A DNA stretch of 64,000 nucleotides from Stratiolaelaps scimitus (GCA_019614645.1 JABWDB010000008.1:3720001-3784000), one strand, 5' to 3'; positions 45,866-57,670 are shown, counted from the first letter of the stretch. Numbers and translations are program-made. The notes: a model not told the origin generated them from the sequence alone.

Positions 45866-47097
45866 CTTTCTTGTAATAGGCAGCACGAGAGGAATCAAGG
45901 ATGGAATTGATCCTTCGCTGTGGATATCCATATCGTGGGGAAGAGAGAAGAACTCCACGCAATATACGGCAGATTGCTAGACAGATTAGTCTGAGTCCAT
46001 ATAATGCTTGATTTTTTCGTATTACTGGTGCCGCTGGGGGGAGATTGCATATCACGTCAGTAAATAACGAACACGTATAGAGATCTGACAGCTTGTTTTC
46101 TGGGATTACTGGATTTTTTTGGGATTTCTCTTGTGAAAGAATTGTACTCGTTTCTGTTAACGGCATCCGCCGCACCTGTATTGAACCACGTATGATAATA
46201 TTGGTGAGGGGTCCCGGGGAAACATGTACATACATAGATCTATGTCGTTCCACGTGGAATCATTTCCGGCAGGTCAAGCCTTATTATGGTTTCATACATA
46301 GTTAATCATAAATTTCGGCAAAGAAAAGCACAAGCAATCAGCGTAAGTCAAGGAAGCAGTGTTTACGCTTTAGGGAGCCACAGTTCGAGGCCAACATGAA
46401 GCAAAGGGCAGCTTTTGACAATGCACTTCAGTAGTTGACCACCGACGATGTCGATTTGACCTATACTATCAGCGGTTGGTGGCTGCGCACCTCGCGCGTC
46501 CGCTCGTTGATGATACCTTAGCCGAACGAGGGGCCCTAGTTTCGACCCAGCTTCGAGGTCTGCTTCTCTCTGTCCTCCTTGAATCAGCTCGTTCCCAAAG
46601 CATCGTGGCCTCCTACGTTGCGTTCTTCCGTAGCGTTATCCCCTCTGGGGAGCCGCTCGGACAAACACTCCGGTTCACCAAAGCAAACAACGACGCACTA
46701 CGGCAACAAGGATCTGGACAGCGGACAGGGCTGCTTTCTGGGTAGTAGACTATCATAGGAGGAAGCTCCTATCCACAGCAGCTGGCATACCTATCCACTC
46801 AACGCTTTTGCTGCTGATACTGCCGCCTTAAGTCCTCCTCTCTCTGACTGTTTCCACTCTTGTCGTCCACCAGTAGCTGTCTACCGGTGGCCCGATAGGG
46901 GTAAGGGCTGTCGATCGCAGGGCAGAGAAAAGGACCACGATCTCCGATCGGCCTTGCAGGCCAATGCACGATCCATACGAAGGAGATCAGCGACGGCCCA
47001 ACACGGAACAGGCTCATCGGAGCAAACCGGCTCGCACAGGCGAAATAAAGAGATTCAATCCGGACCACGGATGGTGAAAGGAGACTAGATTCATGCT
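45863..47097. other. No gene recognised
   Basis: A minus frame (45813-46253, 146 codons) crosses the TA array and lacks splice support. Other frames are below 90 codons. Confidence 0.4.
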
Positions 47098-47154
47098 AGC
47101 TCGCCTCGAACGCTTTACTTGCCCAAGCGGCAAGTAAGCCTCTGCAGGCGAGCT
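47098..47154. repeat. Two-tier hairpin, 57 nt
   Basis: Outer stem AGCTCGCCT (47098-47106) with AGGCGAGCT (47146-47154); inner stem TTACTTGCC (47115-47123) with GGCAAGTAA (47129-47137); 5-nt loop and a symmetric 8x8 internal loop. Both 9-bp stems are perfect. Further small inverted repeats (GTACCT/AGGTAC near 47180) follow, then a donor CAGCCG|GTGAGTGG near 47304. The region could be a structured leader exon or a small RNA. Confidence 0.85.
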
Positions 47155-47666
47155 CTACACCTGGCGAAGGTTTCTTTGTACCTATTCGAGGTACCGGTCC
47201 CTCTCGAAAGCAGGTACAGCCAACGGGGATGGCTAACCCCCGACCCGGGCCGGCACTCGCACGAGAAAGGTTTAGGTAACGCGCGAATCGACTGAGCAGC
47301 CGGTGAGTGGGAACGAACAGCGATAGAGAAATAGAGAGTTCAGGTGCTCGAGCGGCCCTCAGCAGGTAGGCATAGACAATCTAGCAGGGCATCGCACAGT
47401 CAATACACAAGGGACACATTGACTAGAAACGGCAATTGGGACAACGGCGCGTATGCAGTGGGCTCCAAGTGCACGATCACAGCAGATGCGCGTAGGGTAT
47501 ATAATACAAATACGCCTTTCGTTCAAGGTGATATGTCACACCACGGCGCTTGGACCTGCGGGCGTCCGCTTTTTACAAAGGGACGTATAGTTGCCCAAGC
47601 CGCCGTGCAGACAAACGCATGTAGGTATCTATCGCGAACATTTTGTAGGAGGAAGGCAAGATCGAT

Positions 47667-47992
47667 TCAATTGGAAAATTTGTAGATTGCAGCGATTGAT
47701 ATGCTCAATAATAATGGTGCAATAATTAATGTTGAGGATACTGTTTCTTTATCTACAATCGGAAGAAAATCGGCCTCAGCTCGGAACTGGCTAATGGACA
47801 GTAGATTTCCGGTGGGGTCTAACAAGGGTACCGGAGTGTAGGATGTGGCGGTGCGACCTGGGTGACTAATGCGAATGTATTTGGGTGCAATTGGCATGGA
47901 AACCACGAAGCACGATTTGTTATCGTCGATTCGATCCCCAGACATTGTGATCTGCTGGGATATGGCTAACGTTGCCGTGCCTCGATATAGAT
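47667..47992 (-). CDS. Candidate terminal exon, 107 codons plus stop
   Basis: A long pyrimidine-rich tract ending gggcttcctctaacag gives a strong acceptor (exon start 47992), entered in phase 1. The frame then runs 107 codons to TGA at 47667. The product starts polar, has one Cys and a Pro-rich beta-like middle, and ends in about 20 mostly hydrophobic residues followed by Lys-Phe-Ser-Asn. That end could be a C-terminal membrane anchor. No AATAAA is evident soon after the stop. A plus-strand frame (47869-48132) opened by ATG and cut by CCCAG|GTAGGT competes over part of it. Family unknown. Confidence 0.35.
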
Positions 47993-48135
47993 CTGTTAGA
48001 GGAAGCCCAGGTAGGTCCAGAAGGATCGACAGCCAGGATAAGGCCAAAAATGCGAAAAAATGGGGTGATAATCCCTACTCGTACTCAGTACTTAATTATT
48101 GTAGAAACTCTCTCTTCAAACAGGTCCAATAAATA

Positions 48136-48324
48136 ATGCTACAAAGCGCTACCGAAGTTTCACAACTCACCAGCGCATTTAGACCAGATGGCATTCTGTT
48201 TATAGGCATTCACATTAGAATTCCAGTTCCATACTCAGCGGCAGTTTTGGTTGAGTTAGTGTCTCACACGAGACACAAATGTATTCAAAGGCAAATCGCA
48301 CGCAACCGTAAAGGCCTTGCGTAG
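48136..48324 (+). CDS. Candidate small ORF, 62 codons
   Basis: ATG to TAG with balanced composition: a hydrophobic Ile/Phe/Val middle and a basic Arg/Lys end with one Cys. It is followed 5 bp after the stop by a perfect 7-bp hairpin. On the minus strand CTG|GTGAGTTG near 48170 is a donor candidate for the opposite reading. No family recognised. Confidence 0.2.
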   Translation: MLQSATEVSQLTSAFRPDGILFIGIHIRIPVPYSAAVLVELVSHTRHKCIQRQIARNRKGLA

Positions 48325-48328
48325 CGCC

Positions 48329-48347
48329 GGCCAGGGTAAACCTGGCC
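48329..48347. repeat. 7-bp GC-rich hairpin
   Basis: GGCCAGG and CCTGGCC around gtaaa, directly after the stop of the 48136 frame. Confidence 0.85.
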
Positions 48348-49795
48348 CTGTCCTCAGAATATACCAGACCTTTTAAACACTCGTCGCCTGTCGAACCACG
48401 CAGTAGTCAAGGAAAGTTATCATCCCACAACGGTCAGCAGCAGCTCCAGACCTTCCAGACCTTCCTCCTGCTGACGTCGTCGGCAAACGGGGACGAGGAC
48501 ACGTAGAGAAAAGGTGACTTTAGCCATATGTATATGTGCACGCTTTGAAATATTAGTACTCCACAAAGACGAAAAAACAAAACTCGAAATTAACATAATT
48601 TCTAATTAGAATATTACCCCGTTTGAAGCAACTCAGCGACCCTCCTCAGTGCGAATCTCGAATTCTTCCAGATACGTTATGCCGCGCGCACTAATTTAGT
48701 CGCGACTGCCACTGCATGTAATCACAAATCTTAGTATTCACATCATGCTATGTCTATATGGTTCTTCCTCTATTTCACGTTGATTATATAGGTACGTTGT
48801 GAGAGTGCAAAGCTCCACTGCTCCTGCAACCGACAGCGTGCCGCGGGCGACCGAGAGCCACATGACAGGGGGGACTTTGCGTACTAACGGGAGAAAGACT
48901 GACTTATTTCTCAGTTTTACGATGCATCTCATTTTCTCTCTCGCTTTCTCCATAGCTCTATCTTAAAGTAGAGCCGGTTGTTCATTCTGTCGTCTCTGGC
49001 AAACGAACGGCATTCGTGGCAGGTGCTCAGAGAGAGAGAGAGAGAACAGAAGTGCAAGGGCGCGAACACAAACCCCGCTCTCGTGGACACCACGACGCAG
49101 TACATGTACTTATACTCTGTCGTATTCAGCGGCAACGCCGCGTGACGCAACTGCCGACGGCAAGTAGACCCGTAATGATTCCCACCCTGCGTTAGCCCAC
49201 GCTACACGCTTGCTCCACGGGTTCCCGCAGCTTCAGCACCGCTGCGTCTCCTTGTCCGGGTCTCCCTCGTGCCTAGTTTTCTCGCAGCAGCAGCCACCAC
49301 TACCACCACTACCACTACCACCAACGTCTCTTGGCCGGAAGCTTCTGCTGGAGCATCTCTCTGTCTCTCTCTCTCTCTCCTCTCTCTTCCGGCAATACAG
49401 CTCACAAATTGTGTCTATTTTTACTCTTCTCTTCATATGACCACCGTACGGACCTGCGCACGCTCACTGCTCGTACTTAAGGGGCAGCGCCGGCGGCGCA
49501 ATTCCTACAGAGGTAAAGCGGTTCTCCGTCGTGTTGTGCGCGTATTCGCATGCCTGCGAGTGTCTCTCTCTGAACGGCCGAAATGCAGGGGAACTACGGC
49601 GAACAACGCGTGCTGCCGCCTGCGTAGAGATGTATGATCGAGTGAGTCTTACGTGCAGCAGAAACAAAGACACATAGCAGGAAGGTTCCTCGAATGCAGA
49701 CGCAACCAGACGAATCGTGTTTATGCTTCGGGACTCACGAACGTACCCGTTGCGCCTTCATCCCCTGGTGGAGTCGACGATGAGCACTACTGCCG
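48348..49795. other. No gene recognised
   Basis: CCAGACCTT is repeated near 48450-48470, CT/GA runs lie near 49025-49043 and 49360-49382, and an ACC/ACT tract lies at 49290-49323. Frames through these are low complexity. Confidence 0.4.
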
Positions 49796-49949
49796 ATGGC
49801 AGCGCCGACGCCAACGATAGAGACCCGAATTAGACGAAACGGCGGCACCAGAGAACAAGACGGGAATGAAGAAGCATTCCCGTGCCAGTACGAGGCACTT
49901 CGGTGCCACGACGAATTGAGGGGATACATAGCAACGAATACGCCTCACG
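49796..49949 (+). CDS. Candidate first coding exon, 51 codons, Cys-containing
   Basis: ATG at 49796 (G at +4) opens 51 codons plus one base, ending at CTCACG|GTAAGCAAG, a good donor in phase 1. A stop lies five codons upstream in frame, so this ATG is the only start nearby. The peptide is Thr/Arg-rich, then acidic, then holds Cys30 and Cys37 separated by six residues, and ends in a Tyr-Ile/Thr-Pro-His segment. GC3 is about 57 percent. There is no signal peptide, so a cytosolic or nuclear protein is more likely unless an upstream exon exists. No family assigned. Confidence 0.4.
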
Positions 49950-50458
49950 GTAAGCAAGTCCATCGAAGGTGAAACTTCCTCCCTTTCTGTGGGGAGCAAT
50001 TTGACCAGACGCTAAAATCGACGTGGCATAGGGTGGCTCACGGAACCGTCTAACTGAGGCCCATTTGCTCGAATCCTATCATTGGACCATTGGGCCTCTG
50101 TCTTGACGGAAGATACTGTGTTCGTTGTATTCGTTTTAATCAGCTCTCACGTAGGCTGCGTGTACTCGTTCTTCACGAGAGCATGAGCCGAACACAATAT
50201 CACAATGCGTGTCGCATTTCTCTGCATCTTTCGTACAAGGTTAAGTACGCAGGGATTATAAGGAGACCTGATGACAAGCGTTACCCACCCAACCTTCGGG
50301 ATGGGATACGGGGGACCTTCTGAGAAAGAATTACAATCGACGTTCACGCAGATGTGGCACGCACGGCATATCTTTTTGATCAAAACAGAACTAGAAATGC
50401 GAATGTCACCATTATCAGTCACCGTTATGTGCATTGTCTTTTGTGTATGTATCGTGCG

Positions 50459-50475
50459 GCATATATATATATATA
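50459..50475. repeat. Short (TA)n
   Basis: About 17 bp of TA. Confidence 0.85.
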
Positions 50476-51420
50476 TTGTATAAATGCATATTTATGTTTT
50501 TCTTATTTTTGTTCATGTTTCATTCATCGATCGAACTGCGTGAACAAATATCCTATAACAATGGTAATCTTTGATGTACATTGTCACAATCCTGTAACCT
50601 ATACAAGCAGATTTTCCTACGAGTCGACGCTGAGAACATGATCGACAGAGAGAATACAGAGACGACAGAGAGATGAAGATATAAATATTTTAATAAACAC
50701 GCCCAACCCCTGTAATCATATATTCGTCGTATGCTAATACCCATCTCTCTAAAGTAAGATTGTCCGTTGCAATGCAGCCCGCCCCAGCGGCGGCTGATCC
50801 GTGAGCTATGGAAGCGCGTTGAAAGGGTGGTCGCCGATGTTCATCTCGAGGCGAGATCCACCACCGGTGAATGCCTAATGAGAGAAACATGCGGATACTT
50901 CCCGCTTGCCTGCCCACTGCTCCGGTTCTCGCGTTGGCTGGCTAGCTAGCGTGCTGCAGTTTGTTGGTCGTGTCCGCGCGGACAATTTGCGCCCGCAGAA
51001 TGCGATTCCGTGGGCAAATGCGATGAGGCGGGGTCCGTCCTTTCGTCTCATTCACCACGCACTTGTTGCTCGTTGATTATCAATGGGCCGTGCTAAAGCA
51101 GCTTGCAACAGCTGAAACACAGCTAATGAAAGCGCGAAAGCCGGCGGCACGGCGCGAAGAGGCCAGCCACACGCAAGCTAGCCGACTCCCGAATGCCTCC
51201 TGTACAGAAGCAGCACAGGCGGTGTGCATTCGTTTCAACGACAGACGAGTAAAGACAGCGCGAGATAGAGGCAGGGGGATAAACAGGGATCTCGGGGACT
51301 TCCCGCCGTTAGGGCTGCGACGGCCGTCCACTCATCAATTGTGAAATAGAAAGAATGAAGCTGGATGAAAGACCGCACAATTTGCAGGTCAATGCGTTTT
51401 CAGAACATACTTGGCAACTA

Positions 51421-51445
51421 TAATATATATATATATATATATATA
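51421..51445. repeat. (TA)n microsatellite
   Basis: About 25 bp of TA. Confidence 0.9.
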
Positions 51446-53089
51446 ATGGCTTCGTCTATAAAATTAGGCTATGGCACTACCCCTGCTATATGATTATGGG
51501 CGTTCATAGGCAATATTTTTATGCCACGTGTTAACTATCGGTTAGGCAGCGTACTCAGTCTAGGAGCAGTCGCCGGCTCCAAGTTTCACTATGCGAAAGC
51601 CGTAAGCACCAAATTGCCGCTGGACGGCAACACTAAGGCGTGTTATTCAATCTCGCCGCAAACCTGTCGTCTTGCTAGATGGCCACCCGAAGTGTGGTCG
51701 GGGATCATTGCGAGATTTACCGGTACATGCGGTGTTAGCTGTCGCTATCTGGCAGCCCTTGTGGTTTATAGAATAGAGATGTTTGTATAGGAATCACACG
51801 TTCCCACATGATGTCATGAAGCGTCTTTGCCCACCAACATAGTCAAGCTCGCTCTTCACGCGTCGTAGCTATTGCGCGGTCTTGAAACGACAGCAGCGGG
51901 ACATATCCATGCCACCACGTGCGGTGGACATTGGGGCTGTTACTGAATAGTCCGGTGTTTCTGACAGTCTCGGGGTGGCGCTGCTAACTTTACCCGCATG
52001 CTGCTGCATCAGCGATTCCTGGCGACCCCAACCATCCGGCTAATGTACAATAGCGGCAGCAGGCGGTTGGTTGCCTTTACGAGACGTTCAACAGTGTCGT
52101 ATCACTTTGCCGTCGCACAGATAATGGAGCGCGTATAGTGGAGAGGAGTGCCAAGCGAGCTTCGACCGCCACTTATCAACAAGCCCTCTTACTAGGCACG
52201 CACCAAGGCACTCCTAGCAGATCAAGCAGCTGAAGTACAAATCCTGATAGCAGAGCCGTTTCGCTTAACAGCAACAATGCGTCGTCAGTGTTTCTGCCGC
52301 CACCATCGTACGACTGATTGCATCCATTACACGGCTCCTGCAGGTGACGGATTAGTTGCACACCGAACAATAAATAGGTAACGCACACAACGGGTCAATA
52401 TCGAATCAAACGACGACGAGGGGTTTACTCGAACGACTTCAACAAGACACCGACCAGGTAAGTCTCGGCGCTTGACTTGACGGAGGAGTCAACTTCTCGT
52501 CTTGACGAGAACGAAACGAGAAGCCGATCCAACACCCTGAGACAATCGTCAAACAGTTTCACTGTACTGCACAAGGGAATTATAAGTGCCATCATGATCT
52601 GCAAAGTGAAATATGGGAAATAAGCAGCAGTAAAGAATTTGCGAACTGGGTAGATAAACAATACCAAGTCGTAGGATTTAGCGGAGAACAGCACCACACT
52701 TCATCATGGTCAATCATGGTTGACAATGAATTCTGTGGAGAATGCGTATTCAACATGCAGTCGCGCGCCGGGAAACACCCGATCTCTGCTGCCTTCCTTC
52801 AAAACCTGCTTCTAAAACTACAGAATATTGCTGCTAATGAATACATTCCTCCATAGCTAATATCCAGCTGGCCTTCAATGGCAGGCCTCAAAAAGGCCAC
52901 GATAGGCCTCTCCTAAAACTACTGCTGTTTCTACTATTTCTACTCAAAAAATGAAAGTATGTCCTGACTTCTCTAGAAAGGTTTCCGCATGCACGCTCGT
53001 TTAGTGTACCACGTTGTGCTGATGCGTTAAATGCCAACACGGGTTTTCAAGGCATGCGAATCATGAACCTCTATGGCACTGGCACTTAC

Positions 53090-53251
53090 TGTTGCTGCGT
53101 AGCGAGGCTGGACTAAGCGCCGGTGGTGGCTGTGAACCCGGTGCGAGCAGTGGCGCCGTCTGTTGCGAAACCCCGGGCGGCGGTTGCGGGCTGTGGTGGC
53201 CGGTTGGCGCTCCGGGGGGGCCCTTGCCGTCCCCGCCTACGGCGTTCGCCA
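53090..53251 (-). CDS. Candidate internal exon, 54 codons, Pro/Gly/Gln/Ser-rich
   Basis: Bounded by acceptor catcgcttgtag (exon start 53251) and the optimal donor AACA|GTAAGTGCC (exon end 53090). The frame enters and leaves in phase 1, is exactly 162 nt, and has about 70 percent G or C at third positions. The product is rich in Pro, Gly, Gln, His and Ser, typical of disordered linkers in transcriptional or cytoskeletal regulators. A second minus frame is Arg-rich and unlikely. The intron upstream on this strand is an extraordinary low-complexity tract (53460-53698). The plus strand also has a frame here but no matching sites. Confidence 0.5.
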
Positions 53252-53459
53252 CTACAAGCGATGTATGTTGTCGCGGTTTGCACCGACAGCAGAAGTAGAC
53301 GAAGAAGTAGGTGCAGACGAAGAAGTAGTGGCAGCAGTCGCGGCAGAAGGGATGGTGCGAGTAGGAGGGCAACATTGGAGACGAACAACATGTGAAGAAG
53401 TGCCGTGAGGGTGAGTTCCCAAGAAGAGAAAGCGCGCACATCGATCATGGCACATGAGC

Positions 53460-53533
53460 AGAAGTTATGGTGGTGGTGGTGTTGGTTGTGGTGGTGATGG
53501 CAGAAGTTGTGGTGGTAGTTGAGGACCAAAAAT

Positions 53534-53572
<39 letters not shown>

Positions 53573-53698
53573 TTGGATAGAGAAAAGACCACACAGAGCA
53601 GAAAAAGACAACAAGGCAAACAACAACAACAACAACAACAACGACAACAATAACAGCAACAACAACAACAACAGAAGCAACAACAACAACAACAAACA
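53460..53698. repeat. Compound low-complexity tract GGT / GA / CAA
   Basis: On the plus strand: GGT and GTG repeats (53465-53520), (GA)n (53534-53570), then CAA-type repeats (53620-53698). On the minus strand it becomes TTG, TC and ACC repeats directly upstream of the 53090-53251 exon. Poly-Leu, poly-Val and poly-Cys frames through it are artefacts. Confidence 0.95.
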
Positions 53699-55424
53699 AC
53701 AACCACAATAAGAGAAAACCCTCACACATCGAGACACAAACTGATCAGCAGCACAGCTACCTTTCGTCACATTGTAGAATAGGAACATGGCCGATGTGGT
53801 AAGACCGGTCGGTCACATGATGTGAACGGGTGAGCGCCCATTCAATTAGCTGGACATAACGCGTATGCTGCATTCGAACGAGACTGCCAGCTCAATGGAA
53901 ACGTTGCTTGGGACATGAATGCAAATATGAAGGAGCACAACTGAATGGTAATAGTAAAATAAGTAAAGTACTGTCTGGGTTTTACGATACTATGTCATGG
54001 TTGTACAGGGAATGGAATCCTTGTACCTTAACAAGGGCAGGCGATCGGTGTAGGCGTAACCTGCGTTCCCACAAGATGGTTACGCCTACAGTGATCATCT
54101 GCCTTTACTTGCCATTAGAACCGATAAATTAAAATAAACCGTGGAGAAAACATAAAGTACGCAGCTCATTGATTCGATGAAATGTGTATTAGTATGGAAG
54201 TGACTTAAGCGATAGTTATACCACGATACCATTACATAATTTGTAAACAGCAAACTCCACCAAGCACGATACACTAAACAACACGCAGGTTAGTTAGCTA
54301 TATTATTATTATTATTATTATCCATGATTAAATACACTATTATTGATTATAACGAGATGGCAGTATCGTCACATTTACTCGTGATTATCCACTAAAATTG
54401 CAATGGACAATGATGACCTCTGGTGACTCTAAAGCAAATCGATAGACACGGAATCGTTCCGGATGTAAGAATTTTTTTACAGATTTACATTCATCTGTAT
54501 ATCCTGTTACATACGTACGTTCGATAGTCCTGTTACTGGCCATGTATATACGAGAGCCAAACGAGCCAACGAGCAAAGGACGTAGCCCAAGCGTCAAACG
54601 TCGCTCTCGATATTCCCATATTTCGCTGCACTTTCCATTCAGCTACCGTTGGCTAGTGTTGGAGTCGTGATGGATCTTCTTTCACTCCGCTGTGGTGCCA
54701 GTGCCTTTGCTGAACCTAAGGCTAGATATAGAATATCTGGCAGACCACGGCCGTCCACGATCCAACTCGGATGGGTCGACTTTCTAGAGCATACTGCCCA
54801 GGTGGCTGCCTCGTTGTCGATGTGCGGGATAGGACGCTCAGTGGCGTCCTCGTGCGATCGTACAAGGTTCAACAAAAGAAATGGAGCAATCCTCCCCTAT
54901 ATTGACTATAGAGAACACGGTCCCTCGAGGGACGTAGCTCTGCTGGTACTACATCGATCTAAACCATGCTATCTCAACATTGTATGTGGCTGACTACGAT
55001 TTCCCTTGAGCACTCCTGTGCCACTATGACTGTGCCATGGAAGTTCGACACGTATAAATATATATATATATATATACACTTATCGAACGTTCTTGGCTGC
55101 CGCCGAGAAAATATTTCGATTCAATCTCAGTAATGTAGAAATCATTAACCCGATTGAGAATCTCGTATTTCTACGACATGCGACGTTGTACCCCCGCGGC
55201 GACCATTCGTCAATAAACTGAACCATCTCGTTGTCAAGCGAGCTCGGTAACCTTTGCCATGCACGCCACCCGTACAACCGACGTCTATTAAAATATTTAC
55301 CCTTTCACGTTACCCCGGCAAAAGTTAAGGATAGGCAGTGAAGCACAAATAACATTTCCGTCTCCTTTTGTTGTCGGCTGTTGAGGCTCTTATTACCAAT
55401 AACCTACCCCCCTCTCATGGACAG
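53699..55424. other. Unassigned
   Basis: A TTA tract at 54302-54321 and a TA array at 55057-55077. At 54639-54993 frames of 114 codons (plus) and 78 codons (minus) overlap without splice sites. Confidence 0.4.
55057..55077. repeat. (TA)n microsatellite
   Basis: About 21 bp of TA. Confidence 0.9.
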
Positions 55425-55579
55425 CGGCGTACCTACGTGCGCCGAATACACCGTCTGCGTTGTCGTCCGTTATTTCGGTCGTTGAGCACGAGGCCAAGTC
55501 AGCCCTCCGCCCCGCTCACGTTGCAGCCGAACACGAATCGCACCGACTTTATGCTCAAGACAGAGCCTGCCTATGTCAC
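55425..55579 (+). CDS. Candidate internal exon, 51 codons
   Basis: Acceptor acctacccccctctcatggacag and donor TGTCAC|GTGAGTGTC bound 155 nt. Two frames are open. The one entered in phase 0 has about 69 percent G or C at third positions, an Arg-rich start and a Ser/Pro/Thr-rich end; it leaves in phase 2. The other has 57 percent GC3 and a more helical His/Glu/Ala composition. I prefer the first on composition. Neither shows a known domain. Confidence 0.4.
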
Positions 55580-55744
55580 GTGAGTGTCAGGTGTATAGGG
55601 ATGCTCTTATAATCGCTCAGTCACCTGATGTAGGGAGACCGCCGAATCCCCGGTTCTGGTAGCATCGAACCGGCTCGCGTTCGCCGATTTCGTCATTCTC
55701 GTGGCGAAACGACAAGGTCCCCTCCATCACTCGAGATCGGTGTT

Positions 55745-55993
55745 CTACGTCGCTGGATAGAAGCATTCACAGCTGAAAACCACCGGGTCGACCCCGACGA
55801 TCGCCAGGCTGCACGGGCGGACAGACACAGGTTTAGCGTGGATGGGAGGAAGGCTGGAGGCGAGAAAATTAGAAATACGTTGCACGAGTGCAGCTGGAAC
55901 GGCAATAACTGCCACGATCACCAACACCATCATCAACCAACGTGGTTCTCGGGGCGGTTTTCCCCGCTCGGTTTCCGCTCGTTGCGAAATCAT
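55745..55993 (-). CDS. Candidate start of a single-pass membrane protein
   Basis: An 82-codon frame from ATG at 55993. About 20 charged residues (Arg, Glu, Lys) are followed by a clear hydrophobic span near residues 20-37, then a polar part with three Cys: the layout of a signal-anchor protein. The ATG context is poor. Within the frame an acceptor-like cgcctccag (near 55863) and a weak donor CAAC|GTATTTC suggest it may be spliced. Another minus frame with an upstream ATG overlaps. Family unknown. Confidence 0.25.
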   Translation of the reverse strand: MISQRAETERGKPPREPRWLMMVLVIVAVIAVPAALVQRISNFLASSLPPIHAKPVSVRPCSLAIVGVDPVVFSCECFYPAT

Positions 55994-57639
55994 AAAACAC
56001 CATGAAATCTAACATAGCGCATGGAGGCAGGAGGAACTTTCGCTTATTCGCAAAAGGGGGAGTGGCTGTCGTCTTTGTTCCCGGAAGGAGACAAAAAATC
56101 AGCTGCCAAGGGAAAAAAATAGCAGTTGGATGTTGATGCAACGATTGCATTGCGATGCCATCGTCGGCTGTCTCTCTGTTCAAGATGCTTGAGCGTAGAG
56201 TCACCCCTTTGTACATATGTACTCTCATACCGATGTCGTGTCTTGATCGTGCGGGGGGCGGCTGAAGCTCGCTGCTGAGGACGCTGGCTGTTGTGTTTGA
56301 CAACAAAAGAAAAGTTGGTGCGCTCGCTCGTTGGCTGTCAATGGAAAATGTCAGAAGAAAAAAGGGTACCGTTCAGACAGTCATCAGTGAACACTACAAA
56401 TGTCTACCACAGGGGCACAGGCCGCTGGAGACACAGAGTGTTTCTGGTGGAAGTACACGCGCGAATACGTTCTCCAGCTTGTGAACAAAATCATAAACAG
56501 CCACGGCAGCAACTGCAGCTGCACATGGCTTTTTTTCTCGGAAGGCGGCAGATCGCGTTTTATTTTCGGAAGGGAATGTGTATATATTTCTATTAGACAT
56601 GATGATACGATATATATGTATATATATATATATATATTTATCATATTTACTTACATAACATACCCCGCGGATAAATATACGATGATAAACTGGCGTCCAT
56701 TTTTCTGTCAGGCGTTATGTTGCTGGGTTGTCAAGTGAAGTCAAAAACGTCCTTATTCAAGGAGACAAATATAGATACGTATGTCAAAATGACTAAGGTC
56801 CTTCAGACAATTCCCTGAGTATAAATTATTGATTCGTTCTGTTCTAACCACCTCAAGCGATTGGGCATTTCAATCACTTACGACATAGCAAAAACGTTGG
56901 CTGTCAGACCATAACAGGCCAGCCTACTTCTCAAAGTCGTTTATCGATGTGAAAGAACAGTCCTTTTTGAGAGGTTACCCACCTGCGCAAGCTGTCTCAG
57001 AAATTTAGACTTCATCTTCTCTAGTGCACAAACGTGCCTATGTAGGTGGGGGGGACCACACCTGGGGACAGTATAACAGCTTGGAAAAAACAAGACTTTT
57101 AAGTAGTTAAGAGTAAAACGTCAGGGTTCTTGACTACGAAGCAGACTCTTGTTACATAGTCAGTCTGTGGAGGACTGGACAGCTGCCTTGATATGAATAG
57201 AAAGGTCAATCGTGATGTTTTGACAGAGCCGAGATCTCGAAGAGGTTCCACAGCGGGAATTGTCCTCACTCTCTCGTTTATCTAACCAACTTGCCCTTCG
57301 ATCTCATCACAATAAGGCAGCACGTGGCTGATCCAAATTGAAACCACAATCGACCCATCTTTTGGTTTCGATCGAAAACGCAGCCACTGATATGATCTGA
57401 CATCGATACGTGTTTCGGACGAGGGTCCCTTGCTCAAACTGAAACTATTGTAAAAACTAGCTCGGAGCCGCCCACATTTGATGGTCCGACGACGAGACCT
57501 TTACGAGAAGTTCTACCTGCGATTCGTCCTGGCAACTGTGGCCGACCGCCATTTGTTCCACGTCGCCGGAGCTGAGGACAGCTAATATACCTTGTAGGCG
57601 GGTTTTTCGTTCTCAAGAGCTCGGTGGCAGTCCGTGAAG
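55994..57639. other. No gene recognised
   Basis: Minus frames near 56234-56306 and a TA array at 56608-56637. From 56700 to 57430 nothing is seen. Confidence 0.4.
56608..56637. repeat. (TA)n microsatellite
   Basis: Near-perfect TA array with one TG interruption. Confidence 0.9.
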
Positions 57640-57646
57640 TATAAAG
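57640..57646 (+). promoter_or_regulatory. TATA box candidate
   Basis: TATAAAG in otherwise GC-richer sequence. A start site 25-32 bp downstream would fall near 57667-57675. About 60 bp further is a clean splice donor, a layout typical of a promoter followed by a short leader exon. Confidence 0.35.
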
Positions 57647-57670
57647 GACGCGTACTACTCGAGGCCCCAG

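Larger units (their letters stand above)
49950..53089. other. Unassigned
   Basis: TA arrays at 50459-50475 and 51421-51445. At 51063-51344 plus and minus frames of over 80 codons overlap. At 52434-52457 the plus strand has a perfect donor, ACCAG|GTAAGTCTC, with all three upstream frames open over about 60 nt, so the frame is undecidable. A hydrophobic minus frame (52425-52697) covers the same place. Confidence 0.4.

Noticed and set aside
52425..52697. Hydrophobic minus frame resembling part of a chemoreceptor
   Set aside because: The hydrophobic residues follow from T-rich DNA. No receptor signature motif is complete, the start has no acceptor, and a perfect plus-strand donor lies inside it.
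53113..53729. Minus frames of up to 197 codons with Cys, Val or Leu runs
   Set aside because: Translations of the GGT/GA/CAA compound repeat; only the non-repetitive exon at 53090-53251 is kept.
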